From Luteibacter sp. SG786 (GTDB lineage Bacteria; Pseudomonadota; Gammaproteobacteria; Xanthomonadales; Rhodanobacteraceae), in NCBI RefSeq assembly GCF_011759605.1, contig NZ_JAAOYX010000003.1, forward strand, positions 732,107 to 796,106: a stretch of DNA of 64,000 bases, written 5' to 3'. Positions 29,003 to 37,342 of this stretch are shown in pieces. The position numbers and the translations under genes were made by a program. The notes below the pieces were generated by a model that was not told the DNA's origin, ran no database searches, and saw only the letters and a list, made by a program, of their open reading frames with translations. The stretch's first letter is position 1. Each line of letters begins with the position of its first letter.

Positions 29003-30063
29003 GCGCGGTCGCCATCGCTCCCGCAACGGAGGCTCCCTGTACGGCCGTGGTACTGCTCGGCACCGGCGTCGTGGGCCGCGCGTTGCTCACGTTGCTGGGC
29101 ACCCCGGCCGCACGCTCCTTGCGCCTGGTAGGGGCGGCCAACTCGAAACGCCAGCATGTGCTCGCCGAGGGCGTCTCGCCCTCGGAGGTTTCGGAGCGGC
29201 TGGCGCGCGGTCGGGAAGAGCGCGACGATGCACCGTTGCTGGCGGCCCTGGACGCCACCGGCGCCGCTCGCAAGGTGGTCATCGACGCCACCGCCTGCGC
29301 CGTCGAGGCCAGCCGGCATCCCGAATGGCTGGCGGCCGGTTACCACGTCGTCACGGCGAACAAGGCGCTGGCCGGTGGCCCGTTGCCCGGCTGGCGTGCG
29401 CTGCAAAAGGCGGCCGCCGACGGCATGGTCTACGGCGATGCCGCCACCGTGGGGGCGGGCCTGCCGGTTCTCTCCACGCTGCGTCGCCTGCGGAGCTGCG
29501 GTGACAGCCTGCTCACCCTCGAGGGCGTTTTCTCCGGTTCCTTGTCATGGCTGTTCAACCAATACGACGGCAGCCGTCCATTCTCCGAGCTCCTGCGCGA
29601 TGCGCGGCGCCTCGGTTTCACCGAGCCCGATCCTCGCTCGGATCTTTCCGGGGAAGACGTGGCGCGGAAATTGTTGATCATCGCGCGCAACGCGGGCTTC
29701 GCGCTGGGAAGCGACGAAGTGGAAGTGGAAAGCCTGGTGCCTGCCGCGCTGCGCGACGTGGGCACCGGCGAATTCCTCGACCGGCTTAACGAACTGGACG
29801 AGCCTCTGCGCAGTCGACATGCGGAAGCCAGGGCCAACGGCAAGGTGCTGCGCTACCTCGCGCGTCTCAACCAGCGCGGTCGCGCACGCGTGGGACTGGT
29901 GGAAGTCGCCCCCGATCACCCGGCGGCACGGCTCAGCGGCACCGACAACCAGTTCGCCCTCACCACCACGCGCTACCACGCCACGCCGCTGGTCATCCAG
30001 GGACCGGGCGCGGGTCCGGAAATCACGGCGCAGGCCCTGCTGGGCGACGTGCTCGCCCTTTGA
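28999..30063 (+). CDS. hom: homoserine dehydrogenase
   Basis: 354 aa. The N-terminal Rossmann motif is L-L-G-T-G-V-V-G-R-A-L. The catalytic region includes A-N-K-A-L-A-G-G, Y-G-D-A-A-T-V-G-A-G-L-P, G-V-F-S-G-S-L-S-W-L and E-P-D-P-R-S-D-L-S-G-E-D-V-A-R-K. It lacks the aspartokinase domain of ThrA and a C-terminal ACT domain, so it should not be threonine-inhibited in the usual way. It reduces aspartate semialdehyde to homoserine. Coupled to metB, it gives a methionine-dedicated supply of homoserine. Confidence 0.92.
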   Translation: MSAVAIAPATEAPCTAVVLLGTGVVGRALLTLLGTPAARSLRLVGAANSKRQHVLAEGVSPSEVSERLARGREERDDAPLLAALDATGAARKVVIDATACAVEASRHPEWLAAGYHVVTANKALAGGPLPGWRALQKAAADGMVYGDAATVGAGLPVLSTLRRLRSCGDSLLTLEGVFSGSLSWLFNQYDGSRPFSELLRDARRLGFTEPDPRSDLSGEDVARKLLIIARNAGFALGSDEVEVESLVPAALRDVGTGEFLDRLNELDEPLRSRHAEARANGKVLRYLARLNQRGRARVGLVEVAPDHPAARLSGTDNQFALTTTRYHATPLVIQGPGAGPEITAQALLGDVLAL

Positions 30064-30101
30064 TCCGTCTAGGGTGTCTGGCTATCTGACTGCCGGCTTT
30101 G

Positions 30102-30184
30102 TGTGGGAGCCGCTTCAGCGGCGATGGGTGCTCGCGGCAAGCCGGCCCGCTGCCGCGGGATCGCCGGCATAGCCGGCTCCCACA
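30102..30184. repeat. REP-like palindromic repeat, copy 3
   Basis: 83 bases, same orientation as copy 2 and differing from it at only a few positions. It lies directly after the hom stop and abuts the terminator that follows. Confidence 0.88.
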
Positions 30185-30215
30185 AAAAAACCGCCCCGAG
30201 GGGCGGTTTCTTCTT
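30184..30215. terminator. bidirectional intrinsic terminator
   Basis: Perfect stem CCGCCCC/GGGGCGG (30191-30206) with a two-base loop, extended by flanking A/T pairing. On the minus strand it is followed by seven T residues, and on the plus strand by TTTCTTCTT. It ends both the met operon and the convergent permease gene, whose stop codon lies at its edge. Confidence 0.93.
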
Positions 30216-31884
30216 AACGGTGGCCGGTGATCTTCTCGGCTTCGTCCGCACTGGGCGGGAGGTCCGGTTCGCCGGGCTCCAGGTCGTCGTGGTGGAAGCG
30301 TGCGGCCTCCACCATCGGCGTGCGCCAGCCCGTGGCGATGCCCCAGAAGTAGAAGATGGCGCCGATCACGGCGACCAGGGCGAGGTCGTAACCATAGGGA
30401 ATGTAATCGCGGCCGCCGAACGTCTTGCTGCCGGCCCACGATACGAACGCGATGACGGGCAGGTAGACGATGAGCCACCAGGCGCCCTTCATGTGCTTGC
30501 CGAACTCTTCCCAGCCGCTCTTGGCGGTGTAATAGAAGTACAGCGGCAGCGCCACGACCATCAGGAGGATGATCTCGCCGGTCAGCGGCCACTTCGCCCA
30601 ATAGAGCAGTTCCGTGGCGAATATGAAGGCCAGCGCGGCGAGCACCGGAAGCCCGGGAATGCGCAGCGGGCGCTTCAGTTCCGGCGCGGTGCGGCGAAGC
30701 GTCATGACGCTCACGGGGCCGGTGAGGTACGAGATGATGGTCGACACCGAGATCACCGCCGCCAGCGTGCCCCAGCCGCGGAAGAAGAACAGGAAGATGA
30801 AGCTGACGACGAGGTTGAGCCACATCGCCGGGCGCGGGATACCGAAACGCGGATGGATATGGCCGAAGATCTTCGGCAGGTGGCCGTTGCGTTCCATCGC
30901 GTAGATCATGCGTGCGGTGGTGGCCGTGTAAGTGGCGCCGGTTCCGCTCGGGCTCACGAACGCATCCGCATAGAGCAGGATGGCCATCCAGTTGATCATC
31001 AGCGCCGTGGCGAGCTGCGCGAAGGGCGACGCGTATTCGAGGCCGGCCCAGCCGTTGCCGAGCTGATCCGGCGGCACAGCGCCGATGAACGCGATCTGCA
31101 GCAGCACGTAGACCACCGTGGCCAGGAGGATCGAGCCGATGACCGCGAGCGGCACGCTGCGGCCCGGGTTGCGCGCTTCGCCCGCGAGGTTCACCGGGCT
31201 CTGGAAGCCGTTGAAGCTGAAGACGATGCCCGAGATGGCGACGGCGGTGAGGATCGACGAGATGTCGATCGCGTGCGTGCCCCCGTGCGCTCCGATGTCG
31301 AAGTTGCCCGGGTTGTAGCTGGTGGCGATGAGCGCGATGCCGGTGGCGGCGGGGACGACGAGCTTGAAGACGGTGATCGCCGTGTTGCTCTTGGCGAACA
31401 GCTTCACGCTCCAGAAGTTCAGGAAGAAGTACACCAGCACCAGCACCACTGCGATGGCCAGGCCGGGAGGCGTGAGTTCGCCGTGGCCGTTGGTCACCAC
31501 GTACAGGTCTTTCGTCCAGGCCGCCCATTCCCACGGCCAGGACGCCATGTACTGGACTGAGGCTTCTGCCTCGACGGGGATCACCGAGACGATGGCGATC
31601 CAGTTCGCCCAGCCGGCGATAAAGCCGACGAGGGAGCCATGGGAATAGTGTCCATAGCGCACCATGCCGCCCGACTCGGGGAACATCGCGCCCAATTCCG
31701 CGTAGGTGAGGGCGATGAAGAGGATGATGACGGCGCCGATGATCCAGGCATAGATGGCGCCGGGGCCGGCGAGCTGGGCGGCGTGCCAGGCACCGAACAG
31801 CCAGCCTGAGCCGATGATCGAGCCCAGGCCGGTGAGCATGAGGGCAAAGGCGCCGACGTCGCGGCGGATAGCGCTATGAGACAT
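30214..31884 (-). CDS. APC-family amino-acid permease
   Basis: 556 aa with about twelve to fourteen membrane segments. The first helix has G-L-G-S-I-I-G-S-G-W-L-F, the Gly-rich substrate-binding break of the APC superfamily. A-E-L-G-A-M-F-P-E-S-G-G and F-N-G-F-Q-S-P-V-N-L-A-G-E are also typical. ATG 31884 has GGAG 6 bases upstream; the longer open frame to 31935 is not needed. Substrate cannot be told from sequence. It is separated from the met operon by a shared terminator. Confidence 0.9.
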   Translation of the reverse strand: MSHSAIRRDVGAFALMLTGLGSIIGSGWLFGAWHAAQLAGPGAIYAWIIGAVIILFIALTYAELGAMFPESGGMVRYGHYSHGSLVGFIAGWANWIAIVSVIPVEAEASVQYMASWPWEWAAWTKDLYVVTNGHGELTPPGLAIAVVLVLVYFFLNFWSVKLFAKSNTAITVFKLVVPAATGIALIATSYNPGNFDIGAHGGTHAIDISSILTAVAISGIVFSFNGFQSPVNLAGEARNPGRSVPLAVIGSILLATVVYVLLQIAFIGAVPPDQLGNGWAGLEYASPFAQLATALMINWMAILLYADAFVSPSGTGATYTATTARMIYAMERNGHLPKIFGHIHPRFGIPRPAMWLNLVVSFIFLFFFRGWGTLAAVISVSTIISYLTGPVSVMTLRRTAPELKRPLRIPGLPVLAALAFIFATELLYWAKWPLTGEIILLMVVALPLYFYYTAKSGWEEFGKHMKGAWWLIVYLPVIAFVSWAGSKTFGGRDYIPYGYDLALVAVIGAIFYFWGIATGWRTPMVEAARFHHDDLEPGEPDLPPSADEAEKITGHR

Positions 31885-32044
31885 GGTGACTCCGGTCGAA
31901 CGGACAGGGCGGAAGCCCGGCCCAGGGCGGCACAAGGGCCGGATGATGACAGCCCTGGCCCGTCATGTCAGCCGGCGGCTGCCGTCCCCAACCGTCGTCG
32001 CGTCGATATACACTGACCGACGCGGTAGGGACGAAGGGGTTCGG

Positions 32045-32425
32045 ATGCATTCGAGGTGGGTGGCCATTGGCATGTTGCTCGTTGCCTCGTCGGCATGCGG
32101 CGCCGCCGCAGCCGCGGAGCAATGGAGCGACAAAGGCCGTCTGGTCGATTCGGAGTCATACGACCGTACCGCCAAGGGTTTCTACTTCACGTTGTACCCC
32201 GGCGAGGACCCCGTCGAAGCCGTGCGGCGGTGCGCCATCGCCATGCGGGAACTCGGCCATCTGGCGTCGGTATCGTGCTTCGCCTATACGAGCAAGCAGC
32301 GTTTCGAGACCCGCCGCGGGAAATTGCGGGTGTGCTACACGGCCGTCGCCAACTGGTGGGGCGAGGACGAACCGGTGCGGGTGGAGACCGTGGATCGGCT
32401 GCCGAGGCTCTGCCCGGCGCGCTAG
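32045..32425 (+). CDS. small secreted hypothetical protein
   Basis: 126 aa starting at ATG 32045 with GAAGGGG (32032-32038) at ideal spacing. The first 26 residues are a signal peptide ending in a run of Ala. The mature part has three cysteines (R-R-C-A-I, V-S-C-F-A, R-V-C-Y-T) plus one in the tail, so one or two disulfides are possible. Family not recognised. It lies 160 bases from the divergent permease and ends 3 bases before the sdaA stop. Confidence 0.7.
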   Translation: MHSRWVAIGMLLVASSACGAAAAAEQWSDKGRLVDSESYDRTAKGFYFTLYPGEDPVEAVRRCAIAMRELGHLASVSCFAYTSKQRFETRRGKLRVCYTAVANWWGEDEPVRVETVDRLPRLCPAR

Positions 32426-32428
32426 CAA

Positions 32429-33811
32429 TCAGCACTCGATGACATTGACGGCAAGGCCGCCGCGCGAGGTTTCCTTGTACTTGTCCTTCATGTCGCGGCC
32501 GGTGTCGCGCATGGTGGCGATGACCTTGTCGAGCGAGACGTGGTGCTTGCCATCGCTCTTGAGTGCCATGCGGCTTGCGTTGATCGCCTTCACCGCGCCC
32601 ATGGCATTGCGTTCGATACAGGGAATCTGAACCAGGCCGCCGATGGGGTCGCAGGTGAGGCCGAGGTTGTGTTCCATGCCGATCTCGGCGGCGTTCTCCA
32701 CCTGGGTGACGGAACCGCCCAAGGCCGCCGCAAGACCGCCCGCGGCCATCGAACACGCCACGCCCACCTCGCCCTGGCAGCCGACCTCGGCGCCGGAAAT
32801 CGAGGCGTTTTCCTTGTAGAGGATACCGATGGCACCGGCCGTGAGCAGGAATTCGACCACGCCCTCTTCCGAGGCACTCGGGCAGAAGTGCCGGTAGTAG
32901 TGGAGCACCGCGGGCACGATCCCGGCGGCGCCGTTGGTCGGCGCCGTGACGACGCTGCCGCCGGCGGCGTTTTCCTCGTTCACGGCGAGCGCGTAGAGAT
33001 TCACCCAGTCCAGGATGGTGAGCGGATCGCGCAGCGCCGCTTCCGGCTGGGCGCGCAGCTCCGCGGCCATGGCGGGCGCACGGCGGTTCACCTTCAGACC
33101 GCCGGGCAGGACGCCGGGGGAGCGCAGGCCGCGTGCCACGCAGTCCTGCATGGCCTTCCATATCCTGAGGAGGCCGGCGCGGGTGTCGGCTTCCGGGCGC
33201 CAGATGCTTTCGTTGCGCATCATCAGCTGCGCGATGGTGAGACCGTGCTCCTTGCACAGCGACATGAGCTCGTCGCCGGTGGAGAACGGGTAGGGCTGTT
33301 CGCTCGTATCGGCCACGATGCGGTCTTCCGCCGCCTCGTCGGGATTGACCACGAAACCACCGCCCACCGAATAGTAGTCGCGGGTAGCCAGCTCGTTGCC
33401 GTCCGCGTCATAGGCGGAAAAGCGCATGCCGTTCGTGTGGAACGGAAGCTTCTGGCGCTTGTTGAAGACAAGGTCGCCCTTCTCGTCGAACGGGATCTCG
33501 TGGCGCCCCAGGATGCGGATGCGCTTGTTCGACCGAATGCGTTCGAGCGTGGCGGGAATCGTGTCAGGGTCGACGCGGTCGGGCCATTCGCCCTCAAAAC
33601 CCAGCAGCACGGCCTTGTCGGTGCCGTGGCCGCGGCCGGTCATGGCCAGCGAGCCGAACAGTTCGCAGCGCACGCGCGCCACGCGCTCGAGAACGCCTTT
33701 TTCCTCCAGCCAGTGTTCGGCGAAGCGCGCGCCGGCGCGCATCGGGCCCACGGTATGGGACGAGGACGGGCCGATGCCGATCTTGAAGAGGTCGAAAACG
33801 CTGACTGCCAT
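32429..33811 (-). CDS. sdaA: L-serine ammonia-lyase (iron-sulfur type)
   Basis: 460 aa single-chain L-serine dehydratase. It begins [24 protein letters not shown], the beta-domain signature. The alpha domain has [18 protein letters not shown] and [17 protein letters not shown], with the Cys ligands of the 4Fe-4S cluster. It deaminates serine to pyruvate. It is an Fe-S client of the SUF system in the same window. Confidence 0.96.
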   Translation of the reverse strand: MAVSVFDLFKIGIGPSSSHTVGPMRAGARFAEHWLEEKGVLERVARVRCELFGSLAMTGRGHGTDKAVLLGFEGEWPDRVDPDTIPATLERIRSNKRIRILGRHEIPFDEKGDLVFNKRQKLPFHTNGMRFSAYDADGNELATRDYYSVGGGFVVNPDEAAEDRIVADTSEQPYPFSTGDELMSLCKEHGLTIAQLMMRNESIWRPEADTRAGLLRIWKAMQDCVARGLRSPGVLPGGLKVNRRAPAMAAELRAQPEAALRDPLTILDWVNLYALAVNEENAAGGSVVTAPTNGAAGIVPAVLHYYRHFCPSASEEGVVEFLLTAGAIGILYKENASISGAEVGCQGEVGVACSMAAGGLAAALGGSVTQVENAAEIGMEHNLGLTCDPIGGLVQIPCIERNAMGAVKAINASRMALKSDGKHHVSLDKVIATMRDTGRDMKDKYKETSRGGLAVNVIEC

Positions 33812-33889
33812 GGGCTTGGGGAGACGTTGGCTATGGGAGGTGACCGGTTATTCTACGCCCCCGCGTCCCGCGACCCCATACACACGCGA

Positions 33890-34114
33890 ATGTCCCGTTT
33901 CGTCCTTTTCCAGCGCGACGACTGCCACCTTTGCGATCAGGCCCTGGCCCTGCTGGCGGAGGCCGGTTTTCCGGATTTCGATTCGGCCTGGATCGACGAC
34001 GACGAGGCGCTGGAGGCGCGTTACGGCACACGCGTGCCGGTGCTGCGGCGAAACGACGGAGCGGAACTGGACTGGCCGTTCGATGTGGCGGCGGTCCAGG
34101 CTTTCGCCCTGTAG
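33890..34114 (+). CDS. glutaredoxin-like thiol-disulfide protein
   Basis: 74 aa thioredoxin-fold protein with the redox motif C-H-L-C (residues 12-15). It has the cis-Pro region T-R-V-P-V-L and ends in a short helix. It resembles the small glutaredoxin-like DUF836 family common in proteobacteria. It is divergent from sdaA and convergent with the GTPase at 34124; both TAG stops lie inside one small palindrome. Confidence 0.85.
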   Translation: MSRFVLFQRDDCHLCDQALALLAEAGFPDFDSAWIDDDEALEARYGTRVPVLRRNDGAELDWPFDVAAVQAFAL

Positions 34115-34127
34115 GGCGCGCTCCTAC
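34111..34127. repeat. small palindrome spanning two convergent stop codons
   Basis: GTAGG and CCTAC enclose seven bases. The TAG stop of the glutaredoxin-like gene and the TAG stop of the opposing GTPase gene form the two arms. The right half matches the GTAGGAGCGCGC repeat type seen at 59245, so it may be a decayed copy. Confidence 0.4.
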
Positions 34128-35476
34128 GGGGCGCGGCGGGTTTTCAGCCGCCGCAGGATTTCCTCGCGCGCCTCGCGCAGGATCGAATCGCGATCGAGTG
34201 CCGCCACGACACCGGCCACGGCGCGCTTCGCACCGTGTTCGCCCCAGGACTTGCCCGATATCAGGTAATGCTCCGCGGCACGGCCAATCAGGACGGTGGC
34301 ATACCATCCCAACGCCCCCTGGGCCGCGGCGGTGACCACGACGGACAAGCCGCCGCTCAGACCCTTCAGCGCCGATGCCACCAGCTGCACGCCCCACACC
34401 GCGCCCATCAGCGCAGCCAGCTGCGTGGTGATGACGGCGACGAGGCGGCCCGATTCGCTGCGCGTGAGGGGCAGGCCGTAGACACGCCCGAGCTGGACCA
34501 CCATCGCGGCGTCCAGCCCGCCCGCCAGGAGCAGATCCGCGACGGGGACGGGATTCAGGGCGACGGCCATCGCCTTGGCGATGCAGTACTGGCGGATGAC
34601 TCGGCTGGCCACCTCGCGCCGGGCGGCTGCGATGCGTTCGCTCACCTGATCCGTGAGCCGTCCCGCGAAAAGCCCGGCGTTGATCGCGGACAGCGCCTTG
34701 CCCTCGCGTTTCGCGATGGCGAGCAGGCGGTCCCTCAGGGCCGCAACGTCGGGAGGCCGCGGCATGCTGCTTCGCCGTTCGTGTCCTTCGGCGTCCACTT
34801 CCACGACGTCGCGCGCCGCTGGCCGCGCCGCCACGGCCATCACGTCCTCGGGAGCGACCAGCCCGGCGGCGTGCTCGCGCAGGCGCGACAGCAGGCCCTC
34901 CCGCTCGTCTTCGCCGTAACGGTCGGACTTGTTGAGCACGAGCAGCAGCGGTCGCTTCGTCGTCGACAGCGCGCGCAGCGCGTCGCGTTCCTCGCGGGTG
35001 AGGTCGCCATCGGCGACGAACACGATGAGATCGCAGACTTCGGCGACCTCGAAGGCCAGCTTTTCACGCGCCTCGCCGCCGAGTTCGTTGATACCGGGGG
35101 TGTCGATCAGTGTGAGCCCCGCGGCGGCGGCTTCGTCCAGTCGCGCCGCGTCGGCGTCGGTGGTAGTGCCGTGCAACACGCCGACAGCGAATGCGTCGCG
35201 TCCGAGGAGGGCGTTGCCCAGCGCGGATTTGCCGGCGGATACGCGGCCGAACACGGCCACGTGCAATTCCTCGTTCTCCAACCGGTCGAGCATGCGTTCG
35301 ACACGCTGGAAATCCGCCGCCATCGCTTCGCGCACGTCGGCAGGGATCGAGGGATCGGCAAGCAGATCGCGCAGGCTGGCTGCCACCGCGCCGCCCCGCT
35401 CGTCGGACGCGGGCACGTCATCGCCACCGCGCCGGAAGCGCGAGGCGATGCCACGCAGGCGTTCGCGCCAGTCCAC
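34124..35476 (-). CDS. GTPase with C-terminal DUF697-like membrane region
   Basis: 450 aa. A TRAFAC-class G domain has G1 G-R-V-S-A-G-K-S (77-84), G3 D-T-P-G (125-128) and G4 N-K-S-D (182-185). From about residue 290, amphipathic and hydrophobic helices (A-L-N-P-V-P-V-A-D-L-L, L-A-A-L-M-G-A-V-W-G) resemble DUF697 of YcjF-like proteins, which associate with membranes. Function unknown. It starts 10 bases after the second yceI stop, so it closes the YceI/cytochrome operon. Confidence 0.85.
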   Translation of the reverse strand: MDWRERLRGIASRFRRGGDDVPASDERGGAVAASLRDLLADPSIPADVREAMAADFQRVERMLDRLENEELHVAVFGRVSAGKSALGNALLGRDAFAVGVLHGTTTDADAARLDEAAAAGLTLIDTPGINELGGEAREKLAFEVAEVCDLIVFVADGDLTREERDALRALSTTKRPLLLVLNKSDRYGEDEREGLLSRLREHAAGLVAPEDVMAVAARPAARDVVEVDAEGHERRSSMPRPPDVAALRDRLLAIAKREGKALSAINAGLFAGRLTDQVSERIAAARREVASRVIRQYCIAKAMAVALNPVPVADLLLAGGLDAAMVVQLGRVYGLPLTRSESGRLVAVITTQLAALMGAVWGVQLVASALKGLSGGLSVVVTAAAQGALGWYATVLIGRAAEHYLISGKSWGEHGAKRAVAGVVAALDRDSILREAREEILRRLKTRRAP

Positions 35477-35486
35477 CGTGCGCCGC

Positions 35487-36047
35487 TTACTTGGGCAGCA
35501 GGTTCAGCGTGCCGTTGACGAGGACTTCGTCGGCGATGGTGGAGGTGTCCTTGTAGTCGCCGCTGCCCACGCCGTAATCGAGGCGCTTGAGGGTGCCGGT
35601 GACCGACAGGCGCGCGCCGCCGGCATTCGGATTGAATACGACTTTCAACGCCAGTGGTTTTGTGACCCCGTGCAGCGTGAGGTTGCCGTTCGCGACGACG
35701 TTCCCCTTTGCGTCCTTGCTGAAACCGGTGGTGACATAGTGTGCCTTCGGAAACTTCGACGTGTCGAAGAAGTCGGACGTGGGCAGGGCCTTGTCACGGT
35801 CGCCATCGCCGGTTTTCGCGGTGGCGAGGTCCACCGTCACGTCGAATTTCGCCGTGGCGAGGTTCGCGGGATCGTAGCTGATGGCCGCGTCGAACTTGCC
35901 GAAGATGCCATCGAACTGCTGTCCCTGGAACTTGCCGCTGAAACCGAGCGTGCTACCGGGCCCCACCTGGTAGTCCGCTGCGGTGGCGGCGAGGGGCAGG
36001 GCCAGCGCGAGGCCAAGCAGGGACAGGCGGCGGATCGTCGGGCTCAT
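35487..36047 (-). CDS. YceI-family periplasmic lipocalin-like protein (second copy)
   Basis: 186 aa with signal peptide (residues 1-23, A-A-T-A-A). The YceI fold is marked by Y-Q-V-G-P-G-S-T-L-G-F, S-D-F-F-D-T-S-K-F-P-K-A and G-N-L-T-L-H-G-V-T-K-P. YceI proteins bind polyisoprenoids and often accompany cytochrome b561. The ATG overlaps the cytochrome stop (ATGA). Confidence 0.93.
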   Translation of the reverse strand: MSPTIRRLSLLGLALALPLAATAADYQVGPGSTLGFSGKFQGQQFDGIFGKFDAAISYDPANLATAKFDVTVDLATAKTGDGDRDKALPTSDFFDTSKFPKAHYVTTGFSKDAKGNVVANGNLTLHGVTKPLALKVVFNPNAGGARLSVTGTLKRLDYGVGSGDYKDTSTIADEVLVNGTLNLLPK

Positions 36048-36628
36048 GGGGTTTCTCCGGGAGGGGTGGATGTGCTCCGCTTCGCGCGGCCGAAAGGCAG
36101 CATGCGGCGGAGGGTGTCGTCGCGGTCGACGACATGGTGTTTCAAGGCCCCGCCGATGTGCGCGACGAGCACGAGGAGCAGGAACCAGAACAGGTAGATG
36201 TGCACGTTTTCCAGGATTTCCGACCAGGCTTCGTTCTTCTCGACCAGCGCAGGCAGGTTGAACAGCTTGAAGTACTGCAGCGGGTAGCCGTGCGCCGAAT
36301 TGAAGGCCCAGCCGCTGAGCGGAATGGCCACGATCAGCAGGTAAAGGAAGCCGTGCACGACATGCGCGGCCACCCGCTGCCAACCCGGCGCCGGCTCATC
36401 CGGCGGACGGCGATCGATCGCCCGCCACAGCAGGCGCAGGAAGAACAGCGCCAGCACGGTGAGGCCGATCGACTTGTGCAACGCGAACATGTTGATCTTG
36501 TGCAGCGATGGCTTGAGGCCGTCCATCCAGTAGGCGAAGGCACCGTTGCCCAGGATGAGCAGCGCCATCGTCCAGTGGAATGTCTTGACGACGGTGCTCC
36601 AGCGGGTGTGGTCACTGCGCAGGGGCAT
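36044..36628 (-). CDS. cytochrome b561
   Basis: 194 aa, four membrane helices. Candidate haem ligands are in V-V-K-T-F-H-W-T, A-L-H-K-S-I-G, A-H-V-V-H-G-F-L-Y and L-V-A-H-I-G-G-A-L-K-H-H. It is a dihaem quinol-linked electron carrier of the inner membrane. Its first 17 bases overlap the upstream yceI gene and its end overlaps the downstream one, so all three are co-translated. Confidence 0.93.
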   Translation of the reverse strand: MPLRSDHTRWSTVVKTFHWTMALLILGNGAFAYWMDGLKPSLHKINMFALHKSIGLTVLALFFLRLLWRAIDRRPPDEPAPGWQRVAAHVVHGFLYLLIVAIPLSGWAFNSAHGYPLQYFKLFNLPALVEKNEAWSEILENVHIYLFWFLLLVLVAHIGGALKHHVVDRDDTLRRMLPFGRAKRSTSTPPGETP

Positions 36629-37238
36629 CGGAGGTTTCCTTGTCGTTGGAATGTTGGGTTTCGCCGCCCCGGATGGCTTCGATCTCCAGCCAGACCGAGA
36701 CGTCGGTGCCGATCGAGCCGCGGTTGGCCGTCATGCCGTAGGCCGTGCGATCGAGCGTGACGTGCGAGGAAAAACCCGCCACGGTGTGCAGGCCGTAGAT
36801 GGTCTTGCCTACGCGGTTCACGCGAAACGGCAGGTCTACCGGGAGCGTCGTGCCGCGCAAGGTGAGTTTGCCATGCACCACGCCTTCGTCGTCGCTGCGC
36901 TTCTCCACCGACTCGCTGACGTAGCGCGCCGTGCGGGCCCGGTCGCTGTCGAGGAGGTTCGAGCCGCGCACCGCCTTGTCCCACCCGGCGTCGCCCATGT
37001 CGACGGATGCGAGGTCGATGGTGGCCTGCACCGACGACTTCGACCAGTCGTCGCGGTCGAACACGATGGTGCCTTCCGTGATGCGCAGGCGGCCGAAGGA
37101 CCGGGAGAAGCCGTTGTGGTCGACGTTGAACACCACCTGGCTGTGCACGGGATCGACGGTGTAGGTGACCGGCGTGGCCAGCGCTGCCAGCGGTACGAGC
37201 GCGAGGAGGACAGGAAGGAGCTGGCGGGCGTGACGCAT
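36612..37238 (-). CDS. YceI-family periplasmic protein (first copy)
   Basis: 208 aa with signal peptide (residues 1-21, A-A-L-A). Family elements are Y-T-V-D-P-V-H-S-Q-V-V-F, N-L-L-D-S-D-R-A-R-T-A and G-K-L-T-L-R-G-T-T-L-P. Distinct in sequence from the second copy. It is first of the overlapping yceI-cytochrome-yceI set and follows a 104-base gap after the upstream GTPase gene. Confidence 0.92.
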   Translation of the reverse strand: MRHARQLLPVLLALVPLAALATPVTYTVDPVHSQVVFNVDHNGFSRSFGRLRITEGTIVFDRDDWSKSSVQATIDLASVDMGDAGWDKAVRGSNLLDSDRARTARYVSESVEKRSDDEGVVHGKLTLRGTTLPVDLPFRVNRVGKTIYGLHTVAGFSSHVTLDRTAYGMTANRGSIGTDVSVWLEIEAIRGGETQHSNDKETSDAPAQ

Positions 37239-37342
37239 GCGTGGTGGCCTGTCGCACGAAGGCCGGTATCCGGCCGATGGAGAGGAGTGTGGCGCGAGTC
37301 AGGCCGCCTTGTCAGCCCGCCGGCCGTGAACGCATCGTTCTC

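Noticed and set aside
26723-29026. 767-codon open frame antisense to metX and metB
   Set aside because: It mirrors the codon structure of well-recognised genes on the other strand, as expected at high GC, and has no family motifs or ribosome-binding site.
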